64,000 nucleotides of DNA from Acidobacteriota bacterium (GCA_018268935.1 JAFDVS010000114.1:103114-167113), one strand, 5' to 3'; counted from the first letter of the stretch, positions 34,125-43,300 are shown. The notes: generated by a model from the sequence alone, not told the origin. Numbers and translations: made by a program.

Positions 34125-34778
34125 GTGGCTGCCCCAGGCGCGAAAGAAAAAACGGTTCGCAGTACCTATGAGGCATCTGCGCGCAAGCAGGGCTTCGTGC
34201 TCATTGCCGGCGCCGATGAAGCGGGCCGTGGTTCTCTATTCGGACCCGTCTATGCGGCCGCAGTCATCCTCGATCAGGCGAATCCGATCCGTGGATTGCG
34301 CGACAGCAAGCAACTCAGCCGCGAGCGCCGGGAGGTCCTCGCTGTCCGGATCCGCGAGCGTGCTCTGGCGTGGGCTGTAGCTACCGCAGACGCTGCCGAA
34401 ATCGACGCCATTAACATCTACCAGGCTTCGCGGCTGGCCATCAAACGGGCGGTCTCAATGCTGTTTCCCGCCCCCGATTATCTGCTGGTGGACGCGCTGC
34501 ACATTGACTTGGAGTTACCGCAGGAGGGGATCATTCACGGAGACGCGCTGAGTCCATCCATCGCCGCCGCTAGCATACTGGCCAAAGTGGACCGGGACGC
34601 TTGCCTCTGCGATTGGGACCAGCGTTATCCCCAGTACGGATTCGCCCGCCACAAAGGCTATCCTACCCCTGAGCATCTCGAAGCACTCGCCTTGCACGGG
34701 CCAACGCCGCATCACCGGATGTCGTACGCTCCAGTCCGGCAACTTCCGCTTTTCCCCCCTACTGAGGCTTGGGCATGA
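34125..34778 (+). CDS. rnhB: Ribonuclease HII
   Basis: Removes RNA from RNA/DNA hybrids and single ribonucleotides from DNA. 217 residues from a GTG at 34125. The catalytic acidic residues are in IAGADEAGRGSLFGPVYAAAVIL (Asp-Glu pair) and YLLVDALHIDLE; SIAAASILAKVDRDAC and YPQYGFARHKGYPTPEHLEAL are the family C-terminal motifs. The order rplS-rnhB is conserved in many bacteria. The small membrane gene's ATG overlaps its stop (ATGA). Confidence 0.95.
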   Translation: MAAPGAKEKTVRSTYEASARKQGFVLIAGADEAGRGSLFGPVYAAAVILDQANPIRGLRDSKQLSRERREVLAVRIRERALAWAVATADAAEIDAINIYQASRLAIKRAVSMLFPAPDYLLVDALHIDLELPQEGIIHGDALSPSIAAASILAKVDRDACLCDWDQRYPQYGFARHKGYPTPEHLEALALHGPTPHHRMSYAPVRQLPLFPPTEAWA

Positions 34779-35077
34779 ACCCCGAATTGCCGCCACTGCA
34801 TCCGGTGGATGTGGATACACACTCGTCCCGCTTCCGCTGGTATCACAAAGTGGCTGCGGTGGTGTTCGCTATTTTCTGCTTTGAGCTCGGTGTCTTTCTC
34901 CTCGTATTCCCCTGGCTCGATTTCTGGGAGCAGAACTTCTTTGCCACCTGGAATCATACGCTCCAGCAGTTGTGGATGAACTCCTACTTCCGCGGAACAG
35001 TGAGCGGGTTGGGGCTGGTGAACATCTTCGTCTCCTTTGTGGAGATTGTCAGATTGCGGCGATTCTCTGGGGAATAG
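34775..35077 (+). CDS. Small two-segment membrane protein, unknown
   Basis: 100 residues, start ATG overlapping the rnhB stop by four bases, so translation is coupled. The first 25 residues are polar (NPELPPLHPVDVDTHSS). Two hydrophobic stretches follow, around KVAAVVFAIFCFELGVFLLVFPW and GTVSGLGLVNIFVSFVEIV, with a Trp/Phe-rich loop between them, and a short basic end (LRLRRFSG-like). No family recognised. Likely a cytoplasmic-membrane protein carried in the ribosomal block by position only. Confidence 0.7.
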   Translation: MNPELPPLHPVDVDTHSSRFRWYHKVAAVVFAIFCFELGVFLLVFPWLDFWEQNFFATWNHTLQQLWMNSYFRGTVSGLGLVNIFVSFVEIVRLRRFSGE

Positions 35078-35086
35078 TTCAGCAGT

Positions 35087-36997
35087 TCAGCATTGTTCCA
35101 GCAGGATGGAGGCGCCACTACGTGTAGCTGTCCAGCCAGGGGGAACCAGTGTGGTCGAGCCGTAATCGAGGATCAGGGCAGGGCCAGCGGTGGCTTTGCC
35201 GGGAACCTGGCTGCGCTGGTACGCGGGGATGTTGCGCCACCGGCCGTCCACATACACGCGGCGCGTTTCGGGTTTGCTCATCCTGGCGGGCGCGGTATCC
35301 GCGAGCTTTGGCTTGCGGACCGGCGTCGTCGCGCGGACGCGGATGGTGACGATTTCAATCGGGCGCGACGCGTCTGAATAGCCGTAGGTTTTGGCGTGCT
35401 CTTTGTGGAAGGCCGCTGTGGTCTTGGGCCCGCGATAAGGAATGGTCAGCTCGTAGCTTTGACCCAAATAGCGGACGTCGGCAAAGCGCTCCATCCTGGC
35501 TCTATTGTTTTCGGCGCGGGCGCGGGATTCCATCTCCGTGAAGCGAGTCTCGATGGCGGCATTGGCGCCGAGCACTCCGGCGGCGTAGTCCCGAACGTGG
35601 GGAGCGAGCAGCATTCCCAGCGCAGAGAGGACTCCGGCGTCAGCGGGGGCGATCACGGTACGGATCTGAAGCTCAGCCGCGATGTCGCAGGCGTGGAGCC
35701 CCCCGCACCCGCCAAATGCGATCAGTGCGAATTGCCGTGGGTCGTAGCCACGCTCGATGGAAACGGCACGGATGGCACGTTCCATGTTGGCGTTGGCAAC
35801 TTTGAGGATGCCTTCGGCGGCCTGGACGCGGGAACGCTTGAGGGGGATGGCGATGGTGTCAATAGCTTGGGCGGCACGTTCGATGTCGAGCGCCATCGCG
35901 CCGTCCAGGAAGGATGCCACGCGGCCGAGCACCACATGCGCATCGGTCACCGTAGGGCGTGTGCCGGCGCCGTAGCAGGCGGGGCCGGGATCGGACCCCG
36001 CGGATTCGGGACCTACGCGCAACAGCCCGCCTTCGTCGATGCGCGCCAGCGAGCCGCCCCCTGCGCCGACCGTATGGATATCCAGCATCGGCACGCGAAT
36101 CGGTACCCCGTCGACAATGGCCTCCACGGTTTCCCGCGGTGCGCCGTCGCACAGGCTGACATCCGTCGACGTGCCACCCATATCGAACCCGAGGGCGCGC
36201 TTGTGACCTGCCTGGCGCGCGATTGAAAACGCTCCCACCACTCCACCTGCTGGGCCGGAGAGCACGGTGCGCACGGCGTGACGGCGCGCGTTGGACGCGG
36301 TGAGCAGTCCACCGTTCGATTGCATGATGGCCACCGGATAGGGCGAGCCCGATTCCAGCGCGCCCAGATAGCGGTCCATGAGCGGACCAACGTAGGAATT
36401 GAGCAGCGTCGTGGAGCCGCGCTCGTATTCCCGGAACTCGGGACAGATGTCCGATGACAGGCTAATGTAACCGAGGCCTTCCAGGGCTGCCGCGATCGCC
36501 CGCTCATTATCGGGCGTCTGATAAGCGTGCAGAAGGCAAATGGCGATGGATTCTACCTTCGCCTCGCGCAGAGTCTGGCGCAGATGCTTCAACTCCTTGA
36601 CCTGCGGGCGCTGTGCGATCGTGCCATCAGCGTGGGCTCGTTCCTTAACGCCGAAGCAGAGTTCAGCGGCATTGAGAAACCGCTTCGGCGGAGGAGTCAG
36701 ATCGTAAAGCGCTGCGCGGTTCTGGCGGCCAATGTGAAGGATGTCTTCGAAACCCGCGGTGGTGACGAAGGCGGTCCGCGCTCCCTTGCGTTCCAGCAAT
36801 GCGTTGGTGGCGACCGTGGAGCCGTGAATCACTTCCACACCTCCTCGCGCCGCCGCGGTGGCGCGCGCTATCCCCGCCAGAATCACTTCCGCCGGATTGC
36901 GCGGATTGGACCGGACCTTGAAAGACTCCATCCGTCCGTTGTCGTGCAGAACCACGAAGTCAGTGAATGTGCCCCCGGCGTCAATTCCAATGCGCAT
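35087..36997 (-). CDS. Hydantoinase A/5-oxoprolinase family protein
   Basis: ATP-dependent cyclic amide or ketone-related hydrolase subunit of the HyuA family. 636 residues, slightly short of the usual 680-700. It opens with the actin-like motif MRIGIDAGGTFTDFVV. It then has HGSTVATNALLERKGARTAFVTT, the SSDICPEFREYERGSTTLLNSYV segment, MQSNGGLLTASNA, RTVLSGPAGGVVGA, GFDMGGTSTDVSL and TVGAGGGSLARID. These are the acetone-carboxylase/HyuA signatures. The usual partner HyuB is not adjacent; the neighbour is an MscS channel 3 bases upstream on the same strand. Substrate unknown. Confidence 0.9.
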   Translation of the reverse strand: MRIGIDAGGTFTDFVVLHDNGRMESFKVRSNPRNPAEVILAGIARATAAARGGVEVIHGSTVATNALLERKGARTAFVTTAGFEDILHIGRQNRAALYDLTPPPKRFLNAAELCFGVKERAHADGTIAQRPQVKELKHLRQTLREAKVESIAICLLHAYQTPDNERAIAAALEGLGYISLSSDICPEFREYERGSTTLLNSYVGPLMDRYLGALESGSPYPVAIMQSNGGLLTASNARRHAVRTVLSGPAGGVVGAFSIARQAGHKRALGFDMGGTSTDVSLCDGAPRETVEAIVDGVPIRVPMLDIHTVGAGGGSLARIDEGGLLRVGPESAGSDPGPACYGAGTRPTVTDAHVVLGRVASFLDGAMALDIERAAQAIDTIAIPLKRSRVQAAEGILKVANANMERAIRAVSIERGYDPRQFALIAFGGCGGLHACDIAAELQIRTVIAPADAGVLSALGMLLAPHVRDYAAGVLGANAAIETRFTEMESRARAENNRARMERFADVRYLGQSYELTIPYRGPKTTAAFHKEHAKTYGYSDASRPIEIVTIRVRATTPVRKPKLADTAPARMSKPETRRVYVDGRWRNIPAYQRSQVPGKATAGPALILDYGSTTLVPPGWTATRSGASILLEQC

Positions 36998-37000
36998 CGT

Positions 37001-38017
37001 CTATCTCACCGGAAGCTCGGGCAGGCGGATGCCTTCGTGGCGGAAGCGCTCGAGCATACGCCTGCGGATATTCGATTGCGCCAAACCCTGATTGAGGCGA
37101 TGTTTCACCTGGATGATCAGCTTGAATTGAAGGTGAGTGGGTGTCACTCCGGGATCGAAGACCACCAGCGGCTCGAATTCGGGTACAAGATTTTCCTCCT
37201 TGGCTGCTTCTTCCAGGGCAATCGCGGACGCCCGGTTAATGTCCGCGTCGAAGGCGGTGAGGATCAGGACTTCCGTCACTACCTTCTGATTCGGAAGGGC
37301 GAAATTGGTGAGGATGCTGGAAGTGATCTTTTCGTTGGGAATGACAATAACGTTATTGGAGGTGGTCAGCACGCGCGTCGTGCGCCACCCGATGTCGGTC
37401 ACCGTCCCCTCTTCGGCGCTCGACAGACGGATGAAATCGCCAATGGAGATGGGAGCTTCCACAAGGATGTGAATGCCCGCAAAAAAATTGGCAAGTGTGT
37501 CACGCAGAGCAAGCGCGAGAGCAAGACCTCCGACGCCTAACGCCGTGAGCAGCGGCGTCACGGAGATGTCGAAGTACCGTAGGAGGACGGCCACCCCCAG
37601 CGTCAGAATAAAAACGTGGATGAGCGCTTTGGAGACGCCCGAGTCTGCGAACGATAGGCCGCGCTCCTGTGCCGACGTTTGAGCAAGCCGCACAAGGAGA
37701 GACGACGTAACGACACACACGCTCAGCACCAGGAACACGACGAGCCCTGCTGCAGCCCAATAGGTGGCGCGCGCAGGCAGGTCTGTGTATCGCAGGGTAA
37801 TGGCCAGCGCTCCCGTGAGGCACCAAAGAATGGAGGGGAATCGGACGGATTGGATGAAAATACGGCCGCGCCTGCCAGGACCGGACGTTTGCTTCTCGAG
37901 CCACGCAATGATGAGTTGGCGAAGCACAAGCAGAATCGCCAGCGAGGCCGCGAACAGCAGCAGAGATTGGACCCAATCAACCAGCAGCGCGGGATTCTTG
38001 ATGGCGACAGAAGGCAT
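37001..38017 (-). CDS. MscS-family mechanosensitive channel, larger form
   Basis: Membrane channel that opens under osmotic stretch, or a channel-like protein of that fold. 338 residues. There are about four N-terminal membrane segments, with the pore helix in LGVGGLALALALRDTLANFFAG, followed by VEAPISIGDFIRL and EGTVTDIGWRTTRVLTTSNNVIVIPNEKI, the conserved beta domain. A cytoplasmic alpha/beta part ends the protein. Upstream of the hydantoinase gene by 3 bases on the minus strand. A second, shorter MscS-type gene lies at 56.6 kb. The divergent neighbour across 79 bases is the ABC exporter operon. Confidence 0.9.
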   Translation of the reverse strand: MPSVAIKNPALLVDWVQSLLLFAASLAILLVLRQLIIAWLEKQTSGPGRRGRIFIQSVRFPSILWCLTGALAITLRYTDLPARATYWAAAGLVVFLVLSVCVVTSSLLVRLAQTSAQERGLSFADSGVSKALIHVFILTLGVAVLLRYFDISVTPLLTALGVGGLALALALRDTLANFFAGIHILVEAPISIGDFIRLSSAEEGTVTDIGWRTTRVLTTSNNVIVIPNEKITSSILTNFALPNQKVVTEVLILTAFDADINRASAIALEEAAKEENLVPEFEPLVVFDPGVTPTHLQFKLIIQVKHRLNQGLAQSNIRRRMLERFRHEGIRLPELPVR

Positions 38018-38057
38018 GGACAGGAAATTTCCATTCTCCCATGAGCGCGATGCATCC

Positions 38058-38070
38058 TAGAATAGAGGGA
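38058..38070 (+). promoter_or_regulatory. TAGAATAGAGGGA element before the exporter operon
   Basis: The same 13-mer as at 12661-12673, here 26 bases before the ATG at 38097. The TAGAAT part is a plausible -10 box for the four-gene exporter operon; no strong -35 is seen. At this distance GAGGGA cannot be the ribosome binding site, so the shared string may be a promoter or a chance match. Confidence 0.4.
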
Positions 38071-38096
38071 GTTGCAGGTTCTCCCCCTCCGAAACA

Positions 38097-38771
38097 ATGA
38101 TTCAACTCGACAATGTCACCAAGGAGTTTGACGGCAAGCGCAAGGTCGTCGCGCTTGATGCTGTAACTCTTCATATCCCCAAGGGGGAGATGGTGTCGAT
38201 GATCGGGCCCTCCGGCTCCGGGAAGTCGACACTGTTGAATTTGATTGGAGGGCTGGACAAGCCGTCCCGTGGAGAGATTCGCATTGACGGTCAGCAGATG
38301 AGTGCTGTGTCGGACGATGATCTCACCCGGATGCGGCGCGACAAGATCGGATTTATTTTTCAGTTCTTCAATCTGCTGCCGACCTTGAGCTGCCTCGAAA
38401 ATGTGGCCCTGCCTTTGCATCTGCGCGGGTGGAGCCGGAAAAAGGCGGAAGAACGTGGGCGGGAGTTGCTGGACCTCGTCCAATTGGGTAAGCGCGTGGA
38501 GCACTTGCCGGAAGAACTTTCCGGTGGGGAACGCCAGAGGGTCGCGATTGCCCGCGCCCTTTCGGTCTATCCCCCGATTCTGCTCGCCGATGAGCCAACG
38601 GGGAATCTCGATTCCTCCACTGGCGCGGACATTCTGAAACTGATCAACGATCTGCATCAACGTCTCGAGGCGACCATCCTCATCGTCACCCACGATATGG
38701 GCGTGGCGGAAAGCTGCCAGCGGACCATCCGTCTCCGCGATGGAAAGGTCGTGGAGGACATCCGGCGGTGA
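38097..38771 (+). CDS. ABC transporter ATP-binding protein (LolD/MacB type)
   Basis: ATPase that energises a FtsX-type exporter. 224 residues. Walker A GPSGSGKSTLLNLIGG, Q-loop region IFQFFNLLPTLSCLENV typical of the LolD/MacB group, signature LSGGERQRVAIARAL, Walker B ILLADEPTGNLD and the His switch VTHDMGVAESC are all present. The next gene starts four bases before its stop with GTG, so the pair is translationally coupled. Confidence 0.96.
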   Translation: MIQLDNVTKEFDGKRKVVALDAVTLHIPKGEMVSMIGPSGSGKSTLLNLIGGLDKPSRGEIRIDGQQMSAVSDDDLTRMRRDKIGFIFQFFNLLPTLSCLENVALPLHLRGWSRKKAEERGRELLDLVQLGKRVEHLPEELSGGERQRVAIARALSVYPPILLADEPTGNLDSSTGADILKLINDLHQRLEATILIVTHDMGVAESCQRTIRLRDGKVVEDIRR

Positions 38772-41323
38772 TTCTTCTTCGCTTGTTGACGATGCCCTAC
38801 GTGCGCAAACACAAATTGCGCACCGTGCTGACCATTGCCGGTATTGCGCTGGGAGTAGTGATCTTCGTTGGCATGCGCACGGCGAACGATTCGGTCATGT
38901 ACGGTTTTCAGCAAACCGTTGACCGGTTGGCGGGCAAGACGCACTTGCAGGTATCGGCCGGTGAGACCGGATTCCCCGAAGAAGTGCTGGAGAAGGTCCA
39001 GGCGGTGGCGGAGGTGGACGTCGCGGTCCCCGTCATTGAAGCCATTGTCCAGACGGGAATCGCAGGGCAGGGGAATCTGCTGTTGTTGGGCGTCGACATG
39101 ACCGGCGACCGCAGTTTGCGTGAGTACGATTTCGAAGCGGGCGAGGAAGCCGTGATCGACGATCCGCTGGTGTTTTTGGCGCAGCCGGATTCGATCATGA
39201 TCACGCGGGACTTCGCTACTCAGAACAAATTGTCCACAGGCGACAAACTGAAGCTGGAGACCATCGCCGGGCCGAAGCAGTTCACCATTCGGGGCATCAT
39301 GAAACCGGGCGGTATGGCCAGCGCGTTTGGCGGGAATCTCGCGGTGATGGATATTTACGCGGCCCAATTCATCTTCGGACGCGGCCGCTCCTTTGACCGG
39401 ATTGATCTGACAATCAAGCCGGACTACACCCTCGAACAAGGCCGCCTGGCGCTGGAGAAGGCCCTCGGTGGCGGGCTGCAGGTGGATTCCCCCTCCTCCC
39501 GGGGCAAGCAGTTCGAATCGATCGCAAGCATCTTTTCTGTAGGCGCGTCGCTCAACAGTTTGTTTGCGCTCTTGATCGGATTGTTCATCATCTACAACAC
39601 GTTTTCAATCGCAGTCACGCAGCGGCGGTCGGAAATCGGCGTGCTGCGATCGCTCGGCGCGACGCGAGGACAGATCCGCACATTGTTCCTGATGGAAAGC
39701 GCCGCGCTGGGGCTCGTGGGAAGTTTGACGGGGATCTTCTTCGGGCTGTTGCTCGCTCGTGGAATGGCGCAGTATCTCAGTTCGTTCTTCGGCGAGTTGT
39801 ACGGTGTGACGCAACGCGTGGAAGAAATTTCGGCGGATCCGCGTGTGTTGGGACTGGCGATGTTTGTCGGAGTCTTCATGAGCATGCTCGCCGCGTGGGT
39901 GCCCGCGCGCGCCGCATCGGAGGTGGATCCGGTCAAGGCGCTGCACAAGGGCGCCTATGAAAGCTTCTCCGATCATGAAAGCCGGATGCGGCTGTGGGCT
40001 GCACTCACGATGTGCGCCGTGGCCGCGGCTTGCTGGTTTGGCGGCGGATCCCGGGGCGTGCCGCTGTATGCAGGATATTTGTCGGTCATCGTGGCGGCCG
40101 TGCTCTTGACGCCGGCGGCCGTGCGCTCGCTGGTGGCCGCGTTGCGGCCCTTCCTGCGTTGGGTGCTGCCGGTCGAAGGGGCGCTCGCCGCCGACAGTCT
40201 GATGCAGGCGCCACGGCGGACTTCCGCAACGGTGGGCGCAGTGATGTTATCCCTATCCCTCGTCATTGGGCTAGGCGGCGTGTCCACGGCAAGCTATGTC
40301 TCCTTGATCGACTGGATGAACAATGTCCTCAATCCCGATTTGTTTGTGGGCACTTCAGAGCAGATCGCCGAACGGAGCTATCGTTTTCCCGCCAGTTTTG
40401 GCGATGAAATACGCAAGATGGATGTGGTCTCCGAGGTTCAGAACGTGCGGACGGCCCGCGTGCAGTTCAAGGGAGTGCCCGTGATGGTAGTGGCTACCGA
40501 TATCGCGGCAGTGGGTCGGCGCGTCAAACCGAAGGTCGTTGCCGGCGAACGGCTCGAAATGAACCGGCTCTCCGCCGAAGGCAAGGGCGTGATTCTGGCC
40601 GACAACGTGGCATTGATGACGCGTACCAAACTCGGTGACATCGTCGAGATCCCTTCGCCGGGAGGGATTATCCGTCTGCCCGTGGTCGGCGTAACCATTG
40701 ACTACTCCGATCAGAAGGGCGCGATTCTCATGGATCGGAAGGTCTTCATTCAATACTGGCAGGACGATTCGGTCAACCTGTTCCGTGTGTATTTGAAGAA
40801 GGGCGTTGGCCCGGAAGAAGGCAAAAAAGCAGTACTCCAGCGCTTTGGCGGGGAGCGGAAGCTGTTCGTGATGACGAACCAGCAACTGCGCGACTATGCG
40901 CTCAAGGTGACAGATCAGTTCTTCGGTTTGACCTACATGCAGATCTTCGTGGCAGTCCTGGTGGCGATTCTCGGAATTGTGAATAGCCTCACCGTGTCCA
41001 TCACGGACCGGCGGCGGGAACTCGGTGTGTTACAGGCAGTCGGCGGTTTGCGCCGCCAGGTGCGCCAGGCCGTGTGGATGGAGGCGTTGAGTATCGGATT
41101 GGTAAGTGTGATTTTGGGTTTGGCGCTGGGAGCCGTGATGCTCTTCTACTACCTCGGAATCATCCGCGAGGAAGTGGCGGGCATCCGCTTGGATTACACC
41201 TATCCGGTGAAGATCGCATTGATTCTGATTCCCACAATGATGGCCGTGGCTTTGTCGGCGGCCTTAGGTCCGGCCGAGTCGGCGGTGCGCTCATCGCTAG
41301 TGGAGGCTTTGGAATATGAGTAG
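38768..41323 (+). CDS. ABC transporter permease, FtsX/MacB family, double-domain
   Basis: Membrane component of a non-canonical ABC exporter acting on envelope substrates. 851 residues with the layout seen in long FtsX permeases. A first membrane helix (LRTVLTIAGIALGVVIFVGM) is followed by a periplasmic MacB_PCD-like region (about 40-235). The first FtsX core of four helices comes next (FALLIGLFIIYNTFSIAVTQRRSEIGVLRSLGATRGQI is the signature), then a second periplasmic domain and a second FtsX core near the C terminus (GIVNSLTVSITDRRRELGVLQAVGG). GTG start overlapping the ATPase stop. The next gene overlaps its end by eight bases. Likely transports lipoprotein or another hydrophobic envelope component rather than small drugs. 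Confidence 0.93.
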   Translation: MILLRLLTMPYVRKHKLRTVLTIAGIALGVVIFVGMRTANDSVMYGFQQTVDRLAGKTHLQVSAGETGFPEEVLEKVQAVAEVDVAVPVIEAIVQTGIAGQGNLLLLGVDMTGDRSLREYDFEAGEEAVIDDPLVFLAQPDSIMITRDFATQNKLSTGDKLKLETIAGPKQFTIRGIMKPGGMASAFGGNLAVMDIYAAQFIFGRGRSFDRIDLTIKPDYTLEQGRLALEKALGGGLQVDSPSSRGKQFESIASIFSVGASLNSLFALLIGLFIIYNTFSIAVTQRRSEIGVLRSLGATRGQIRTLFLMESAALGLVGSLTGIFFGLLLARGMAQYLSSFFGELYGVTQRVEEISADPRVLGLAMFVGVFMSMLAAWVPARAASEVDPVKALHKGAYESFSDHESRMRLWAALTMCAVAAACWFGGGSRGVPLYAGYLSVIVAAVLLTPAAVRSLVAALRPFLRWVLPVEGALAADSLMQAPRRTSATVGAVMLSLSLVIGLGGVSTASYVSLIDWMNNVLNPDLFVGTSEQIAERSYRFPASFGDEIRKMDVVSEVQNVRTARVQFKGVPVMVVATDIAAVGRRVKPKVVAGERLEMNRLSAEGKGVILADNVALMTRTKLGDIVEIPSPGGIIRLPVVGVTIDYSDQKGAILMDRKVFIQYWQDDSVNLFRVYLKKGVGPEEGKKAVLQRFGGERKLFVMTNQQLRDYALKVTDQFFGLTYMQIFVAVLVAILGIVNSLTVSITDRRRELGVLQAVGGLRRQVRQAVWMEALSIGLVSVILGLALGAVMLFYYLGIIREEVAGIRLDYTYPVKIALILIPTMMAVALSAALGPAESAVRSSLVEALEYE

Positions 41324-42065
41324 AGTTGCTGTGTTGTTGTTCGCCTCGGTTGGGGCCGTCTGCGCGCAGGACGCGCGGCAGGTTATGAACGAGGTGCAGA
41401 ACCGGTCGAAGTCCAATTCGCAACGCTATGAAGGCTGGCTCAAAGTAATCGACAACAAGAGCAAGATCAGCGAGAAGCGTTGGACCTATGACCGTCTCGG
41501 ATCGGCTGGTGAGAGCAAAGTAGTCTTGCGCTTCACCGCCCCCGCCGAAGTGAAAGGCGTTGCCCTGCTGATTGTGAATCACCCGGAGCGTGCTTCGGAT
41601 CAATGGATGTGGACGCCGTCGTTGCAGCGCGACCGTCGGATCGCCTTTCAGGACCGTTCCACGCGTTTCTTTGGAACGGACTTCAGCTTTGAAGATCTGG
41701 AAGAGCGGGACGTGAACCAGTACGACTACAAAATGCTGGGCGAGGAGGCGGTGGGCGGAGCGCCATGCTGGAAGATTGAATCGCGGGCGAAAAAAACGAA
41801 GTCGTCCCAGTATTCTCATGTCCATCTGTGGGTGGACAAGGCCCGCTACGTGTTCTTGCGGATCGAGAGCTTCAAAGGCGACACCTTGATCCGGAGGATC
41901 CATTACAGCGATTATCAGAAGATCCAGAACATCTGGACTCCGTTGTCGCTCGAAGTGGAAGACGTTGCGCGGAAGAGCAAGACGGTGCTGAAGACTGAAA
42001 AACTGGAGTACAACGTTGCGATGAAGGAAGAGATGTTTACCTTGCAGGCATTGCGGCGCGAATGA
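41316..42065 (+). CDS. LolA-like outer-membrane lipoprotein-sorting protein (PF17131 type)
   Basis: Periplasmic protein with the LolA/LolB-like half-barrel fold. 249 residues with a short signal peptide (MSRVAVLLFASVGAVCAQ) and then DARQVMNEVQNRS. The family pattern is visible in VVLRFTAPAEVKGVALLIV, DQWMWTPSLQRDRRIAFQDRSTRFFGTDFSFEDLEERD, YDYKMLGEEAVGGAPCWKIES, HVHLWVDKARYVFLRIE and NIWTPLSLEVED. It overlaps the permease by eight bases and the barrel gene by four. The order ATPase-permease-LolA-like-barrel suggests a periplasmic shuttle between the exporter and the outer membrane. The cargo is unknown. Confidence 0.88.
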   Translation: MSRVAVLLFASVGAVCAQDARQVMNEVQNRSKSNSQRYEGWLKVIDNKSKISEKRWTYDRLGSAGESKVVLRFTAPAEVKGVALLIVNHPERASDQWMWTPSLQRDRRIAFQDRSTRFFGTDFSFEDLEERDVNQYDYKMLGEEAVGGAPCWKIESRAKKTKSSQYSHVHLWVDKARYVFLRIESFKGDTLIRRIHYSDYQKIQNIWTPLSLEVEDVARKSKTVLKTEKLEYNVAMKEEMFTLQALRRE

Positions 42066-43285
42066 AACTGGCAGTAGTCACATTCTGTTTGCTCGCTCCC
42101 TTGTGGGGCCAGAAGATCGTCCAGCGCGGTTATGTCGAGACGCGCGCGCTGGCTTATCCGGATACAGTGCCTGGAGACAGCAGCAAGGGCGTGGGCGAAG
42201 TGGTGGCGCGCTGGGACGTGACCTATCGCTTGTCGGACGCCTGGAAAGTCTCCGGCGCGGTCGATGCACGCGTCGATACCCACCGCCAGGATGAACGCGA
42301 TTTGCGCGTGGATTGGCAGGATCGTAGCGGCCGGCGCCCCAATCTTTCGCTGCGCCGCTTCAGCACCTCCTATCACAAAGGGCGCTTGACGCTGGAGTTT
42401 GGAAAGCAGTTCATCCGCTGGGGCAAGGCCGACATTCTGAATCCGACGGACCGGTTTGCGCCGAAGGATTTCCTCGAAGTGATCAACACGGATTACCTCG
42501 GCGTTCTGGCGGCGCGTGCCGTGTATGAGGCAGGCAGCCACACCTTCGACCTCGTTTACACGCCTCGCATGACACCGAGCCGCAGCCCGCTCGGAAATCA
42601 GCGCTGGGTAGTAATGCCGGATTGGGTGCCGGGCTTGAGCATGGTGGACAACGGGACACGGTATCCGGGTGGCGGCCAGGCCGGCGTGCGCTGGAATTTT
42701 CTTGGGCCCGGATTCGAAGTGTCATCGTCGTTTTTCGAAGGCTACAACCATCTGCCGTCGATCGAGTTGGCTGCAGTGCCACGGCAGCCATTCGCCGTAG
42801 GTGTCACCCGCTTCTTTCCCCGCTTGCGGTTCTATGGAGCCGATGCGGCAGTGCCGCTAAAATGGTTCACCGTGAAAGGCGAGGCAGGGTATTTTACTTC
42901 GTCAAACCAGCAGACCGATGAGTTCCTCCTCTACGTGTTGCAGGTGGAACGCCAGCAGGGGGAGTGGTCGTTTGTGGGTGGATATGCGGGCGAGTATGTG
43001 ACGGAGGCTCGGAATCCGTTGTTCTTTGCTCCCGACCGGGGCATTGCGCGGACGTTTCTGGGCCGCGTGGGGTACACGATTAATACCAACCGCAGCGTGT
43101 CGCTGGAGACGGCTATCCGGCAGACAGGTGATGGTGCCTACATGAAGGGTGAATATTCGCAGGCCTTCGGACAGCATTGGCGCACCACTGCTGGGTTCGT
43201 GTTGCTGCGGGGGAATCGTGCCGACTTCCTGGGACAGTACAAGAGCAATTCGCATATATTGGCTACGATGCGCTATAGCTTCTGA
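42062..43285 (+). CDS. Outer-membrane beta-barrel protein, DUF1302-like
   Basis: 407 residues with a signal peptide (MKLAVVTFCLLAPLWGQ) and many alternating hydrophobic/polar strands, ending in an MRYSF-type C-terminal Phe recognised by the BAM machinery. Strand-like segments include YRLSDAWKVSGAVDARVD, YHKGRLTLEFGKQFIRWG and NPTDRFAPKDFLEVI; the last resembles the DUF1302 family. Last gene of the four-gene exporter operon, overlapping the LolA-like gene by four bases. It is probably the outer-membrane acceptor or channel of the system. The sulfatase gene follows 15 bases later on the same strand. Confidence 0.82.
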   Translation: MKLAVVTFCLLAPLWGQKIVQRGYVETRALAYPDTVPGDSSKGVGEVVARWDVTYRLSDAWKVSGAVDARVDTHRQDERDLRVDWQDRSGRRPNLSLRRFSTSYHKGRLTLEFGKQFIRWGKADILNPTDRFAPKDFLEVINTDYLGVLAARAVYEAGSHTFDLVYTPRMTPSRSPLGNQRWVVMPDWVPGLSMVDNGTRYPGGGQAGVRWNFLGPGFEVSSSFFEGYNHLPSIELAAVPRQPFAVGVTRFFPRLRFYGADAAVPLKWFTVKGEAGYFTSSNQQTDEFLLYVLQVERQQGEWSFVGGYAGEYVTEARNPLFFAPDRGIARTFLGRVGYTINTNRSVSLETAIRQTGDGAYMKGEYSQAFGQHWRTTAGFVLLRGNRADFLGQYKSNSHILATMRYSF

Positions 43286-43300
43286 TTCCGGGAGGTGTCC

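Noticed and set aside
36527..37540. Plus-strand frame across the hyuA and mscS genes
   Set aside because: It spans two real minus-strand genes with clear motifs and has no recognisable domain.
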